The translations under genes were made by a program, and so were the position numbers. 64,000 bases of DNA, from contig MVAQ01000009.1 of NCBI GenBank assembly GCA_014825775.1, forward strand, positions 1 to 64,000. The letters run 5' to 3'. The notes under the pieces were generated by a model. The model did no database searches and was not told the origin of the DNA. It saw only the letters and a list, made by a program, of their open reading frames with translations. Positions 11,806 through 24,184 of this stretch are shown one piece after another (position 1 is the first letter of the stretch; each line of letters opens with the position of its first letter). This DNA comes from Krasilnikovozyma curviuscula. Lineage: Eukaryota; Basidiomycota; Tremellomycetes; Cystofilobasidiales; Mrakiaceae.

Positions 11806-14800
11806 ATGGCAGAAACCTCCAGAGCAGCATCACATTCACCTTCGAAAGGTCCTCCTCCTATCTCCCCTAGGCCAACATCAACCTCCAAGCTATCGTCAGC
11901 ATCAATACTAAAGCGAAGGAGGTCAGAAGCCAATTCAGCTGAAGCTACTACCAAACCAGCAACGTTACCCGAAGAGGAAAACAAAGTCAGTGATGGAATT
12001 CCAGCTCCTGATGTTCCACCAGTCACCGTTTCAGTTCAAGGACCTGCTGCTCCTGCCGTGATAGCAGCTTCTTCGACGTCCCTGTCATCGATAGCTCAAC
12101 TGTCATTTTTCGCTGTGATTATATACATGGCTCAGAGAGGCTACAGCATCTGGGTTATCCTCCCTCTGTCCTCTCTGTATCTCTACGCATTTGTCCTGTC
12201 CACAGGAGGTGGTAATGACAATGAAACTTCTGGCGCTGCCAAGGCTACAGGGGCTGCTGGAAGCAGCAATGGGCAGGATCAATCTTTCAACCCAGTGTTC
12301 TTAAATCATGCTCTGTCCCAGATGTGGTCTATGGTGAATGAGGATCTGTTTGTCAGTGTTTTCCCGATTCATTGGTGCCCAATGTAAGTGGGGACTAATT
12401 GGTTTAAGGTTGCCACAAAAGCTGCCTGTCATAGATCTCCTAGAAGATGCTCTGGCCGAAGAATGCCCACCCATAATACACAGCAACAGAGTTACCACTC
12501 TGTCAATTGGTAAACTTCCCATGAAGATCCACAAGCTTCGACCGATGGAAGACAGGGAGTGGTTCCAGCGACTAGAGAACGGGAAGGATGCTGGTAGCAA
12601 CAGACTGGAGCGACACAAGATCGTCTCTGAGCTGGTGGATGGATTAGATCGGGATGATGGTCAATATGTGAATTTCGAAGTCGATTTCGAGATGAAGTCA
12701 AAGAGAGATGACGGACGTCCTCTTTCGGCTGATGAGAAGGCCTATCTCCTTGTCTACTTCGGAGTGGGAGTGAAGGGTTTAGGTGGTGTTGAAATGTGAG
12801 CTTTGATCAGAAATTATCATGACTTTCAGGACTAGCTTTAACTGTTGTTGTCCTACAGGCCTGTATGGATCGACCTGCTTGCCGTGAAAGGAACGCTGCA
12901 TTTACGCCTGTTGCTTGGTCAGTGTGTTCTAAAATTTAGGTTTGGAATGATTTATTCTGAAAACGGATAACTTCCGCTTGCAGACCCATCTCCCCCTTTC
13001 GTCCGCTCAGCTCAAATCACCCTGCCAGCGATGCCCACGATTGAGATCTCAGCACGACCGCTCACAAAGAAAGGGGGGCTCGACGCTATGGCCATTCCTG
13101 GTCTTAGGCAGTTCGTGTTGGGCTCCATCAAGAGTGTTGCGGGTGCATTCGTCTCTCCCGAGTCTTATGCGCTGGATCTCGACAGGATGCTGCTCGGTTT
13201 GGAAGGGACTGTAGAGACTCACGCGATTGGAGTATTAAAGATCACCCTTCACTCCGCCTCAGGACTTCGTCCCAGTGATACGAATGGGTTTTCAGATCCT
13301 TATGCCAGCATCAGGTGCGTTGAAGAGACTGACTATTGAAGAAGGACAACACTGACGCCCTTCTACAGTTTCGGCAATCAGATCAAACGGCCCCTCTTTT
13401 CAACCAGAACTCTCTCAAAAACTCTAGATCCTGTTTGGGATGAGACTGTTTATCTCCTTGTGGACAAAGACATCATGGAGAGCGACCAAGGGCTTATTTT
13501 CCAGATCTTTGACGCTGATAGGATCACCCATGACGACCTTCTCGGTGGGCTCTATGACTTGGACCTAATCAATATTCTCAAAGAATCTGGTGGTAAAATG
13601 GACGAGCGGTCGGATCTGCTTCGTCAACCTGGATCAAACAAGGTAGCTCAGGGTGAGCTCACCTGGAGTGTGGGTTTCTTCCGACTGTGGCAGATCCCGT
13701 GCGATGAGATCCTTTTGGGAAAAGTGGAGAAGAAGATTGGAGCGACGAATGAAAAAAAACCAACTATGGCGATGCCAATCTTCCACATGGCACGAACAGT
13801 AATGGACTCTCTAGCACCCGATAAATTTCACTGGGAGAAGGAGAGGATTGCGGAGAGAAAGAAGACTGTTGGATTTCTCACTGGACAGAGAGCGAGACAA
13901 GCTCTAGAAGCTGCTGAGAAACCGAGCCCAGAGCGACCAGGTGAGTGTTTTGCCCTTCTGATTGTATTTACGTATGCTGACTTCTTGATCTGACTTTGAC
14001 AGCTGGTATCATCCAATTTACGATTCATCAGTGCGACCATCTACTACTACGGCAAGCTGCAGGGAAGTCCAACACCTCAAGTAAAGATGAAGTTGAAGGG
14101 AAGCCAGCTCTCGCAGAACTGGTCGACTCTTTGAGCACCGATATTCCAGATATCCCTGTCAGCGCTTATTGCGAGATTATCCTGAACGACAGACTTATAT
14201 TCCGAACCAGAACAAAAAGTAAGTCATTCAAAGCGTTGGTTTAGTTGGCATTCTTCCTCTGACGTTAAAGAGCCTCGTTGCAATCTAGAACTCAACTCCT
14301 CTCCCTATTACAATGCGGTCACGGAGAGGTTCATACGGGATTGGAGTACCTCAAGAGTGAAGGTCGTGATTCGCGACGAACGAGACAGGGAACACAATCC
14401 AATTCTCGGAATGATTAACATCGAACATCTGGGAGATTTGTTCTCGCATGGTTCGCAGGTCACCAGGTGGTTTCCCTTGTCGTCTGGAATTGGCTTTGGT
14501 AAAATCAGATTGTCTTTCCTCTTTAAGGTATGTCTCTTCCTGAGTTGAATTGTCTTATCTTAAACTTGACAACGCCCTGTTTACCAGGCTCTGGACATTC
14601 CTGCACTTACACCTGGAATCTCTGACTTCGAAGTTGGAACGCTGGAGGTCCTGAAACTGAGCCTGGAGCACATAAAGATTCCTTCGGAACAGCTTAGTCA
14701 ATCTTCGATGTCACTGGGTGTAGAACGAGACCTCGAAACCTTCGGATCTGAACTATTCGATCTCACCAACAATTTCTCCATTCTCATCGACATTCCGCCA

Positions 14801-15672
14801 GTCGCTCTCGCAACGCAATATCGACATTCCTCATCACTTATCCTGCGACTGTTCAACAAATCAGGAGGTATCAAGAAGAAGACGACAATCTTGGCGATGG
14901 GACTCGTGAGGTTGGCTGAAGTGAAGGACAACACTGACGAAAATATCAACGTGCCGCTCTTTGCGGTGCCTGAAATATCGGAGGCTACATCGTTGTCTCA
15001 CTTAGATAATGTTGGTACTAGCACCAAGTTTATGGGTTGGGCCTCAGTAGGATTAAAGTTCACCCCCGGTGTCGGTGCCTCGCATAAGCATCTCGTCAAA
15101 GGCAACGAGAGGCTGTCGCTAGTGTACGAAGGTAAGTTTTTTGTTTCGTCTGGATCTTCCACCTTTTTTGTCACAACTGACTCTAAATTTGGGACGTCGC
15201 AGCTTGGGCATTATCAAAACTACCAGCTTTGAAGTCAACCCCGGTGTCGACGCGCAACAGAGCTTCGTCGAGTGTCTCAGCGCAATCTGGAGGGCGTGAG
15301 TTTGATCTGCAAGCGCCGTCAGAAGGAGAGGAGATCAGCTTAAATTCGGCCTCTCTGGATGGAAGCGAGTCGGGAGAAGAAGATGAGAAGGGTGATAAAC
15401 CTGCAGGATGGTGGGAACGACGAAAGGGGTACGTCTCAAATACATAGACTTTGCCGAATAGCACCCACTGACGAGTTTCGTTGCAACTCAGGCGGGCTGA
15501 CGCGAAGCGTAAAAGCCACGAAGGTGTTTACTCCTCCAAGTCTGCTCGGAGCGCTATCTGGGCGAAGGACAGAGTGAGTGCGAAGATATCATCCATGGGT
15601 GGTAACGGCCAGCGTGAACGAACGCGAGGAACGATGGACGAGGTTGAGAAGGAAGGGATATCACGTCTTTGA
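11806..15672 (+). CDS. Mug190-like tricalbin: SMP domain and C2 domains, membrane-contact lipid transfer
   Basis: Exon 1 (11806-12351) encodes a Ser/Pro-rich N-terminus and a hydrophobic hairpin at about residues 95-130 (FFAVIIYMAQ, WVILPLSSLYLYAFVLS) that should anchor it in the ER. The next exon begins at 12422, restoring VIDLLEDALAEECPP, the start of an SMP (TULIP lipid-transfer) domain that continues through FEVDFEMKSKRDD, YLLVYFGVGVKGLG and VRSAQITLPAMP. Then comes a C2 domain (GVLKITLHSASGLRPSDTNG, SDPYASI, KTLDPVWDETVYLLV), and at least one further C2-like region (about 13990-14560). The C-terminus is basic and Ser-rich. The order TM-SMP-C2-C2 is that of tricalbins/extended synaptotagmins. 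The overall length and divergent second C2 fit the fungal Mug190 branch best. Expected role: tethering the ER to the plasma membrane. Confidence 0.82.
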
Positions 15673-15989
15673 TAGGAGAAAATCAAATGAGTAACGACCG
15701 TTAAGAATCTTGGACTATAACGATCTTGAACCTTGTAACTTTGTAAAGCGAATACATTACTATATCATGCTTGTTTTGTGTTATATTCAATGCCATTCTG
15801 GAAGGCGATGAAGCAGACCGAGAGAATTAATTTGTCGCGTAATAACCCCGCGAAGGTCGATTTGGATCGTCGAGCAGCGAAACTGGTGGACCGACACAGG
15901 GGAACACGAAACCAACCATCAAGAAGTCTCTGCTAGTTTTTCCTTCACCATTGGAATCAGGAGCTTCCTCTTACCCCTTCCCCTTCGAG
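15673..15989. other. Intergenic
   Basis: Short spacer with AT-rich sequence (about 15715-15790) that probably holds the polyadenylation region of the upstream gene. No coding potential recognised. Confidence 0.4.
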
Positions 15990-17593
15990 ATGGTTTCTCA
16001 GTCCCAGTTGTCGTCTAGGTCGTCCCTTTCATCAACTAACCCCTCGACCTCGCGGTCGCTGCCCTTTGTCCCTTCGTTGTCCCGGCTGGTCGTGCTATCG
16101 ATAGGAATCCTGGCTACAGCTCCTGTACTTACTGAAGCAACAGGCAACACGTCATGTAAATCAACATCCCCCGCTGTCGACTGGTACTACAACACGAACT
16201 CTCAGTCGCCCTGTAAGTCTCCTTCCTTGCACATCTTTTGATTCGCCATTTGTACCATCCTGCGGAACTTCCATTGACCATTCACGTTCTGATCTTGCTT
16301 CAACTGGCTGATGTGGTGCCTCGGATGTCTTATCTCTGGTGTTATTGACCATCTTTCTGCTGGTTCTGGTTTTTTGAATTGGATTCCTTCAGGCACTCTG
16401 TTTGAGAAGCTCTATCAGCTCTGCAACTCCAACTTCAACATGTTCTCAATACAAGACGATATGATTGAATACTACGCTCAGGTATGTATCACCAACGTCA
16501 CGTCTTTAATGGAGGGGTTCCTGTGTGTGTCTCATACCCTGTGGGAAGCAAGGACAAGGTTTAGTCGGACTGCTCGTGCTTAGCGGGGTGGCGCTAGTAG
16601 AGGCCTAATGAGGGATAGAGGAGGGAGAATGTTTGGCTGTTCAACTCCCAAAGCAGAGAAGAAGAAGGGGACGCGATCAGGGTGTTGTATGGTTTTCTAG
16701 TCGCGCCAAGCATCCCTCTCCCCTGTTGAAGTCGCCGCGTTCTGACATATCATTTCCCTCGTTTCTGTGTTGTATTTTTTCACCAGCCGGATAGTGATCC
16801 CTCAGACTACTGTTGCTGCAATTCTGTCGCCTTTAACCTCTTCTCGGCCTGTAAATCTTGCCAGTGGGGACAACCACCAGACTACGAAACTCAAAACTAT
16901 ACTGTCTGGCTTGGATCCTGTTCTTCCGCTGGGTACACAATCACCAACGGCAGTCTCCCTGCAAATTTGACAGCCAGCGCGTCCAAGGTGAGTGATCAAA
17001 TCATCGTCTGCGGGAGGGTGCAGGACGCTGATCATTATCATTCTTTGAAGAACTCTCTGATCATCCCTCCTTGGGCCTACATCACGCCCGTCAATGGCTC
17101 AGCATCAGAATGGACGTATCCAGCGTACCAAGCAGCGATGGCCAACGCAACAGCGGCCCATTCATTCAAAGCGCCCTCAACAGGTCTGAGCCCCGGCGGT
17201 AAAGCTGGAATTGCCATTTTAGTGATTGTGCTGGTAGCTGGGCTTGGCTACTGCATATACCGATGGGCTATTCCATACATACAGTGAGTTTTGATTGCTC
17301 ATGGTCTGTCATGTTTCGCCTCTCTGATGCTCTCCGGATTCACCTGCAGGTCTAAATGGCCAGACGCGGGAGACTTCATGCGTCGCCGCAACTCCGTCGA
17401 TTCGTTTGGTATGAGACGACAAGATAAATGGAGAGAAATGCGAGATGAGACGTCTCACAACGTTGGTGTCGCTCCAGCTCAAGGTCTGACGATGGGCCCC
17501 GGCGCTCAGTCGTATCAGACTCAACAAGGTCAGAACGACCAGTGGGGTCGCAGTGGTGAACATGGCGACGGCATGATTGCTGTGGCCGTTTGA
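15990..17593 (+). CDS. Cys-rich single-pass membrane protein, fungal family of unknown function
   Basis: Five exons (15990-16212, 16393-16481, 16787-16987, 17051-17283, 17350-17593) total 329 residues in frame. A Ser-rich start leads into a hydrophobic segment (LSRLVVLSIGILATAPVL), a probable signal peptide. The extracellular part has clustered cysteines: LYQLCNSNF, DYCCCNSVAFNLFSACKSCQW, WLGSCSS. It also has several N-glycosylation sites (NTS, NYT, NGS, NLT, NAT). A clear transmembrane helix (IAILVIVLVAGLGYCIYRWAIPYI) is followed by a basic cytoplasmic tail of about 85 residues with RRRNS. The combination of a CCCN/CxxC head, one membrane span and a basic tail is common in basidiomycete cell-surface proteins; I cannot name a function. 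The 305-nt third intron is long for this region. Confidence 0.75.
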
Positions 17594-18032
17594 GAGCGCT
17601 TCGTAATCTGGACATTTATTCTGGCTATTCCGTTTTCGACTGCTTTGTTAGTTAGTTTGCGTAGCTGTTCTTTCCCTTTTTTTTTGTTCGTGGATCGAAC
17701 TAATAGGTTGGCGCTCTCAAGTACTGACGGTTCATTAAATTAATTGCTATGGTTTACCTCTTGTTGTTTCTAAAACAAATATGTCTCGCTCAGTCCCAAA
17801 AAGCAAATGATCAACTTTCTAGACCGCCACCTGCAGACGGATGAGCTTAAAATTTAAAACTCCCTTGTCAACGGCCTGCTCTCACCCACCAAATCCATAA
17901 GTTCCGGGACGGAGAACAAGGCACCTTGAGGGCTTTGTCTCAAGGTAGTCTTCTACTAGGTGAGCTTCAATTTTCGTGTAGACGGCTTAAACGGAACTAA
18001 CACTCTTCCTCTGGTTTTCCCAGGGCGCCCTG
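17594..18032. other. Intergenic, with a perfect stem-loop before the transcription-factor gene
   Basis: No gene seen. At 17923-17946 the sequence accttgag-ggctttgt-ctcaaggt forms a perfect 8-bp stem with an 8-base loop, about 90 bases before the next ATG, so it could lie in that gene's promoter or leader. A ctggttttcccag acceptor-like site at about 18024 may mean a leader intron. Confidence 0.4.
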
Positions 18033-19527
18033 ATGGCACAGCCAACACTCCTCGACCTCATCCAAGCCCAAGGCAATCAGCATTATAACTATGAAGAACT
18101 TGATCCTCTGCAGCTGGATGAAGCATTCCGAGCAGCTTACGGAAACGGAGGAGGAGGAGGAATCGAGGTGAACGACGCTCAGGCGGCAGAACAAGATTCT
18201 CATTCGGCAGAGAGAACTCAGCCGGGCGGTGATGAAAATGCAGAGAGAACAGACCTTCAACCCAGAGATTCAGTCGAAAACGAAGGAAGTTCGAATGTGA
18301 TTGAGAACGAGGATTTTGCGAACGATCGCGCTGGTCAACCACCAAAATCTCGCCTAGCCAAGGCTATCTGTAGTGTAGTGCAGGAAGATAACACACCTCT
18401 TTCTCAATCAATGGAACATGGACAGCCGAATCATCGGCCTTCACAACCAACAACATCGACCAATGACAACAACATCAGCATCAACAACAGTACCCTCAAT
18501 CGGCCTCTCGACGAAGATGAAGACCCATATCAACACCATCACCATCAAGAGCATGATAACATGATGCCTTTTCCAGACGTCATCGACTACCATACTCTCG
18601 AGCACGACTTCTTGGACATCCTGGCTAGTACAGCTTCCACCGCTGCTGAGCCGTCACGCGCTTCGTTGTCGACGGCAGATCGACAATTACAACAACAGCT
18701 TAACTACTCTCAGCATGATCCTAGCTCCGTCGACGATGGTGCTGCTGTGACGGGAGGTAAGAGGAAGCGAGGATCCGCTGGGACTGGGATTGGGAAGAAG
18801 AGAACTCATTATGAGAAGGTTCCTAGAGATGACGATGGAAAGAGAATCCAAGTGAGAGTGAGTCTGTGATGTTGAGTATATCTTCACGTTCTGCGCGGTC
18901 TGACATCTCCTTTGTTTTCAACTGTAGCTTGCTTGTATCCCGTGCCGAGCAGTAAGCGATTTGCCTCTCATGAATGACATCTCTGGGGATTAACCTCTCT
19001 TTATCTTGTGCGTATCATAGGGCCGAAAGAAGTGCGATGGGGGTGAGCCTCCTTGCAACTCGTGCGTCCTTCGATCTCAGCACATCAACGACGAATCAGT
19101 CCTCTCTGAGTGCATCTACGCAGAGAGAAAGCCGCGTCAGAAAGGTGTCAAAAGGGGAAGTTACAAGCTAAAGAAGGTCAATCGAGAACTGGAGGCTCAA
19201 GCTGCCGCTGCTCTGGTTGATGCTGCAGGGTTCGATGGTAACAGTAACGGCCACGGTGGGGTCGTGGGTAATCCGGATGTAGATACAGATGGAGCACTGG
19301 CAGTGTTTGTTCATGCTACCCAAAATGACACCGATCATCCTCAGCAGCATCAGCAACACCAGCAGCAAGAAGAACAATCTCAGCAGGTGAACCTCGACAG
19401 CAAAGCTCAGGCGGAAGGGAACTATGATCATCTGATGAGTGGAGTAATGCTTCAAGGTACTGTTGGGATCTCTACAGATTCCAGTCATAATCAGTTGGAT
19501 CCATCTCTAGGGAGAGTAGCGTATTAG
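18033..19527 (+). CDS. Zn(II)2Cys6 fungal transcription factor
   Basis: Exons 18033-18857, 18928-18951 and 19021-19527 give 451 residues. The DNA-binding cluster is built from three exons: ACIPCRAGRKKCDGGEPPCNSC, then a ten-residue spacer and the sixth Cys in SECIYAERKPRQKG, which is the Gal4-type binuclear zinc motif CxxCx6Cx6CxxCxnC. It sits mid-protein at about residues 285-335, behind a long acidic, His/Gln/Asn-rich N-terminal region with a basic patch (GGKRKRG, GKKRTHYEK). Behind it lie a Lys-rich linker (KRGSYKLKKVNRELE) and a His/Gln-rich tail. No fungal-specific transcription-factor middle homology domain follows, so the family-typical regulatory region is absent or replaced by disordered activation segments. 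Target genes cannot be deduced. Confidence 0.88.
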
Positions 19528-20045
19528 CCTGTAGATTTGTACGTCTCCGTCTCGATGACTTTCTGGCTCTTCCGTGACTTTCGCTTACCTCTTGTCCCTC
19601 ATGTGTCTGAAAGACAGGAGAATATATTGATGTTTTAATGTTAGTTATGCCTTGCTGAATGACATACGTTGGTTCCATGAAACCCTCACCGCCATTTATG
19701 AGAGCTGTTTTTCCAACCTTCTCGCACGATTCGAGAAAGGGCCGCAATCACTCTACAAGTCATGTTCTCCACTTTTACTCACGTCAAAATCGTAAATGAA
19801 TTTATCGTGATATAAAGTTATCGCTTCGACGGTTGAAACGGACTGCAATCCTTCGCGGATCGACGGCGAGGACCCGTCGTTTGTTTTCTGACGCCACGAT
19901 CCTCAAAAATTGAATCTGAGGATCATATCCTTTTCCACCGATCGTATCTCTATCACTTGCACCACACCACCAGATTTATTATTCAATCTTTCCCTCTCAT
20001 TCGACCTCCCTTCCTCCCCTTCAAGCTAAACTCGTCACTAGAATA
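19528..20045. other. Intergenic between transcription factor and aminotransferase
   Basis: No gene seen. It contains a weak inverted repeat cgacgg...ccgtcg (19861-19879) and a pyrimidine-rich leader (about 19980-20030) before the next ATG. Confidence 0.4.
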
Positions 20046-22191
20046 ATGCCCATTGCCATCCCAACCACTCACGCCGCTCAAAAGAAGCACACCGCAGTAT
20101 CATGGACCAAAGTAACACCAAGTCCCCAATCTACGTCTGCTAAGAATATGTTGAGAGCTCTTACCAAGGCTTTGGCTGAACCAAGAGCTCGTGGGTCTCC
20201 ATTCTATTGACATATTCCCTCCCACCGGTTGCTGACGAGAGAGCCACTTCTCTTTTACTTGATACCCTTCACTCACTTGATACCCTTCACTCTACAAGCT
20301 GGCTGTGGATGTTTGATCAACCTTGGACTAGGTACGCACAAAATATTGGTGCTTATGAAGAAGCTGCAGGCTACGTAACTAATTCAGCTGCTCTCTCCTT
20401 GTCTTGTCGTCGATAGGAGATCCGACAGTATGCATCGCTACCCTACTTTCATAACTTTTTTTTTTTTCTGATACTGACATCGACTAACAACTGCAGCATC
20501 ACCCTGAGTTTCTCGCTCCAGCTCCCGGTCCGTCTCACCTACTCAATCTCTTGGACACTTTCCCACAGGAGTACTGACTTTGTTGAGCTTCCGTTGAATG
20601 CAGAGGCACTTGCCGCTTTCAGTAAAGCGGCTCTCAATCCACGAGCACATGGTTACACACCATCTCAAGGTCACCCAAAGACTCTCGAAGCAATCGCTAA
20701 ATGGCACACGAAAGAAGACAAGAAGCTTTATTCTCAATCGGATGTGATCCTTGCCAATGGAGCAAGTGGAGCATTGGAGATCGTCAGTAGCTTCTTTTGT
20801 CTCACACAAGGGATGGACTGAGAATAAAAGCTGATAACGATGCCATTAACGATGTACAGGTTCTCTCGTGTTTACTAGACAGCACCAAAAATGTTCTTTT
20901 CCCATCTCCCGGTGGGTCCGCGATATGATCACCTCCTGATATGATCTATGTGTCTGACGAGTATTTTGAACCTTCATGTAGGTTTCGCTGCCTACGAGTC
21001 GATAATGAAGCCCACAGGAGCAGAAGTGAGACTGTACAAGTTGAAGGCAAGTATATCGAAATCCGTCCATTTTTGACACATGGCTTCTTCCGCATTTGCT
21101 CAAGTCCTGCTAACTCCCTCCTCCTAACTAAACAGAGTGAACAAAACTGGGAAGCAGACATCCTCGACATGACCTCCAAAATTGACGAAAACACGGCTGC
21201 GATCCTCATCTGTAATCCTTCGAATCCATGTGGAAGTTCCTGGACTGTCCAGCACATCCAAACTATTGTTGATTTGGCTGAGAAGTACAAGATTCCTATC
21301 ATTGCCGACGAGGTATGTTCTCCAGTCTAGACTCCATTGATCAAGCGGGGTGCTGACGTGGCTGTTGTCGTTTAAGATCTACGCACATCAGACGTACGCA
21401 GAACACGAGTTCACAGCTTTGGCAACTCTCTCTACTTCGGTCCCTGTCCTCACTATCTGTGGACTTGCGAAGCGATTCCTCTGTCCTGGTTGGAGACTTG
21501 GGTGAGTAAAGCTCGTCTCTGATTGATGTATTTCAGCTTGACCAACTCGTTGATTTTTTTGAATAGATGGATCTTAATCCATGACCCACTCGACGTACTT
21601 TCTGAGCTGAAAAATAGTATGCTCAGCTGGGTAACCAGAGCTCAGGCACCGAACTCTGTCTTACAAGCGTGAGTCAGCAGCAAAAGCTTCTCCCGATCTT
21701 TTGATCCGGAACTGATCATTTTTGGTTTCGCTTTGTTTCCTCAGCGCTCTTCCCGATATCTTCGAATCTGTACCAAGATCATTCTTTACGGAAGTCAATG
21801 ACAAGCTACGCCATAACGCCCAGCTGGTGTACGACCTTGTCTCTCCCATCCCAGGTTCGTTCGAGGTTCCCTTTGGAGGCTGTACGCCCCATCCCCTTGG
21901 CAAATAACAACCTGGACTGACCCTCTCCTCCCTCATTCAGGACTATCACTCTCTATTCCTCAAGGCTCCATGTACTCGCTCATCAATGTCGATCTCACCC
22001 TCTTCCCAGAGTTCCCGACGACTGTTGACTTCACCACCGCGTTCCTCAAGGAGACGGCTACGTTCGTCATGCCTGGAGATGCCTTCTGGGCTCCTAGCAC
22101 AGTCAGATTTGTTATTGCAAACCCACCAGAGATCCTGAGGGAGGCGGTCGAAAGGTTGAAGGTGTTCGTGGAAAAGCACATTGTTGTTTAG
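20046..22191 (+). CDS. Class I PLP-dependent aminotransferase, tyrosine/aromatic aminotransferase-like
   Basis: The enzyme would move an amino group between an amino acid and a 2-oxo acid using pyridoxal phosphate. Visible motifs in order: SIGDPT, HHPEF, GYTPSQGHPKTLEAIA, ANGASGALE, FPSPGFAAYE, ICNPSNPCGS (substrate/PLP Asn region), PIIADEIYAHQTY (PLP Asp and Tyr), GLAKRFLCPGWRLGW (Schiff-base Lys), and a C-terminal VRFVIANPPEIL. These match the tyrosine/nicotianamine aminotransferase subfamily. The 5' part is hard to model: exon 1 20046-20194, exon 2 20388-20427 (CSLLVLSSIGDPT) and exon 3 20497-20531 keep frame only if the next intron is 37 nt (20532-20568). The stop is TAG 22189-22191. Which amino acid it prefers is not decidable here. 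Confidence 0.88.
20257..20292. repeat. Perfect 18-bp tandem duplication inside an intron
   Basis: The unit acttgatacccttcactc occurs twice in direct succession (20257-20274 and 20275-20292) within the first intron of the aminotransferase gene. It is probably a recent replication slip. Confidence 0.9.
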
Positions 22192-22477
22192 AGATGCGAA
22201 GGTTAGAACTTTGATACTCCATTAGAGGTGCATATCGCTCAGATGCTGTTTTTAATATGTTCGAAATCAAAAGAGAGAGAGAGAGCCTTGCGTCACATCG
22301 ATAGAGTACAGATATATTAAGAAAGGTTACATGAGAATACAACGAGATGTCCAATCTGTACTAACGTTTGGTCAACAAGAAAACGCAATCCGAAGAAGAA
22401 TGATGAAAACCATGTTTCACACCGTAACCATAATCAATTCAACAATAGGAAGACTCCCCCTCGATTTACCATCCAGC

Positions 22478-23687
22478 TTATTCGACCTTCCACATACCAA
22501 CACCAAACTCAATGTCCGGCAGCGGCGGTTCTTCGTCGTCGTCCCCGCTGTCCTGCTTCATCTCGGCGACAGGCTCGCTTGGCATCTGGATGTACCAGCA
22601 CACCTCAACTTCTCCGCCGTGCCTGAGTCTCCGCTCGTCGTCCTCGCCCATGGGAAGGTCGCTCATAGGCAGGTGGATGGTCGAGATGCTCAGGGACGCC
22701 GTGTTGGAGCCATACAGACCGTAGTTGCGCGCTGCTTCAGATAGTGGGAGGGGTAAAAGGGACTCGATAAAGCCGACTCGATGACGGCCTGGCGCTGTTA
22801 CTGAAACCTGGGGTTGAGATGTCGTTTGGGGTGAAGCTGCGTTGTCGTACGTCGGCGCTGGTGTGGGTGCCGGCGGTCGGTAGTGTAGAGTGAAAGGCTG
22901 AGACACAAAAGAAACAGATATTTAAAATAGTTCGTCAGCGAGAGTTGGTATCGAGACCCACAGGCGACGAACACGATGCCAAAAAAAAAGAAAACGCCGA
23001 CGAGGATCGAGACTCACCATTCCCAACGAACCATCCTTCTCAAACGCTCTTTCCATTCTCGCCTTCCCTTTCACATCTTCCTCAACACTACTATCGCTTC
23101 CCAGGAGACCTTCACCGCTTTCTCCACTGCGGCCCACGACCAACGTTTCCCACAACCTCGGCACCTGTCCAAGGACCGTCTGTTTCTTTCTCCCCCCGCC
23201 AGGAGTTCTAGTAGGGAGGCCTAGCGACCGACGGACTTCGGGGTCAAAGAAGAAAGTGTCGCTGTATCCTGCATCGGCCCATGCTTGGTGGACTACACAA
23301 GAGTGTTGGTGGAGAGCGTCAGCTTCAGTCAGGCGGAGAAAGGAGGGAGGAATAGAAATATGGGGGCGGAACGTACGTCGTCGACGCAAGAGCAGAGACC
23401 TGGCTGCTACGATTGACGAGCCAAGGACCAGGAGGACGACTATGACGACGAAGGCAATCAAGTAGATCTGTACCACATTTTTTGATAACGAAAAAAAGGC
23501 AAAAAAACGAGGCGGGTGAGCGAGAGGGACGCCAACGAACGACCCTGAAGGGGAGAAACAGGAAGCGTACGGAGGGAGCACTGCCTGATCCGAACAGACT
23601 CGTGTTGGAGGAGGTTGCTGCAGTGGTGGAGGCAGACGGGTTCGTTTGGGTTGGTGGTGTAGCCGTCGATGAGGGTTGGGACGCCAT
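22478..23687 (-). CDS. Single-pass membrane protein with Ser/Thr-rich ectodomain, unknown function
   Basis: Four exons on the minus strand (23687-23571, 23467-23377, 23292-23018, 22897-22478) total 300 residues in frame. Residues 1-39 are Ser/Thr/Ala-rich (MASQPSSTATPPTQTNP) and could be O-glycosylated. A transmembrane helix follows (IYLIAFVVIVVLLVLGSSIVAA), then a basic stop-transfer stretch (RSLLLRRRR) and a long cytosolic tail with a Tyr/Asp segment (GYSDTFFFDPEVRRSLGLP), a Pro-rich stretch and an acidic end (DSGDDDEEPPLPD). The intron at 23376-23293 is a choice: the frame is also open straight through it, which would add 28 residues. There is no signal peptide before the Ser/Thr region, so it would be a type III membrane protein. 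It converges on the aminotransferase gene, with 286 bases between the stops. Confidence 0.65.
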
Positions 23688-24184
23688 CGAGACTGACGAT
23701 CAAGAGGAAGCTGGAGTGGTTCTTCTGCTGAGAAGCCTGGGTGGGTGTTGGGTCCACGGTTGGGAGGGACGAGCTGCTTCTCTTATACAGCGAGGGGGGA
23801 TCGCCCGATGAGATAATCGTAGTCAAGGGCAGGAGGAATCCAGTGCAGTACCGTCAGCAAAAGCGTCGCACGCAATTAAGCTGTTCCTCACACCCGAACA
23901 CCCCGAAAACGGCCGCGTGATCGGCAGCTCCCACTCAGATAGGGAGGGGGTCAGCACATCGTGTCCAGGGGGTCGAAGGGCAACGGTGAGTCGAAGGTGG
24001 GTCGGTTTATCGAGGTGAAGTCGGGACGAAGGGACGGTGTATGAACGGCGCGGGCGCTCTTGCGGTGTGTGGAAACTTGCATCTCATGCTTCGAAGTCAT
24101 ACATACACTGGTGACTACAAACAACGGGACCTACTTGGGTCGCTCCATCCAGAAGGGAGATCCCACCGTATGACCCGACCCTCC
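23688..24184. other. Intergenic between membrane-protein and glutaredoxin genes
   Basis: No gene is supported. A minus-strand frame is open from 23826 into the start of the membrane-protein gene but in a different frame, so it is not taken as its N-terminus. The rest is probably promoter, plus the 3' end of the glutaredoxin transcript. Confidence 0.35.

Noticed and set aside
22331..22744. Plus-strand frames opposite the minus-strand membrane-protein gene
   Set aside because: Antisense of the coding C-terminal exon; no plausible start context or function.
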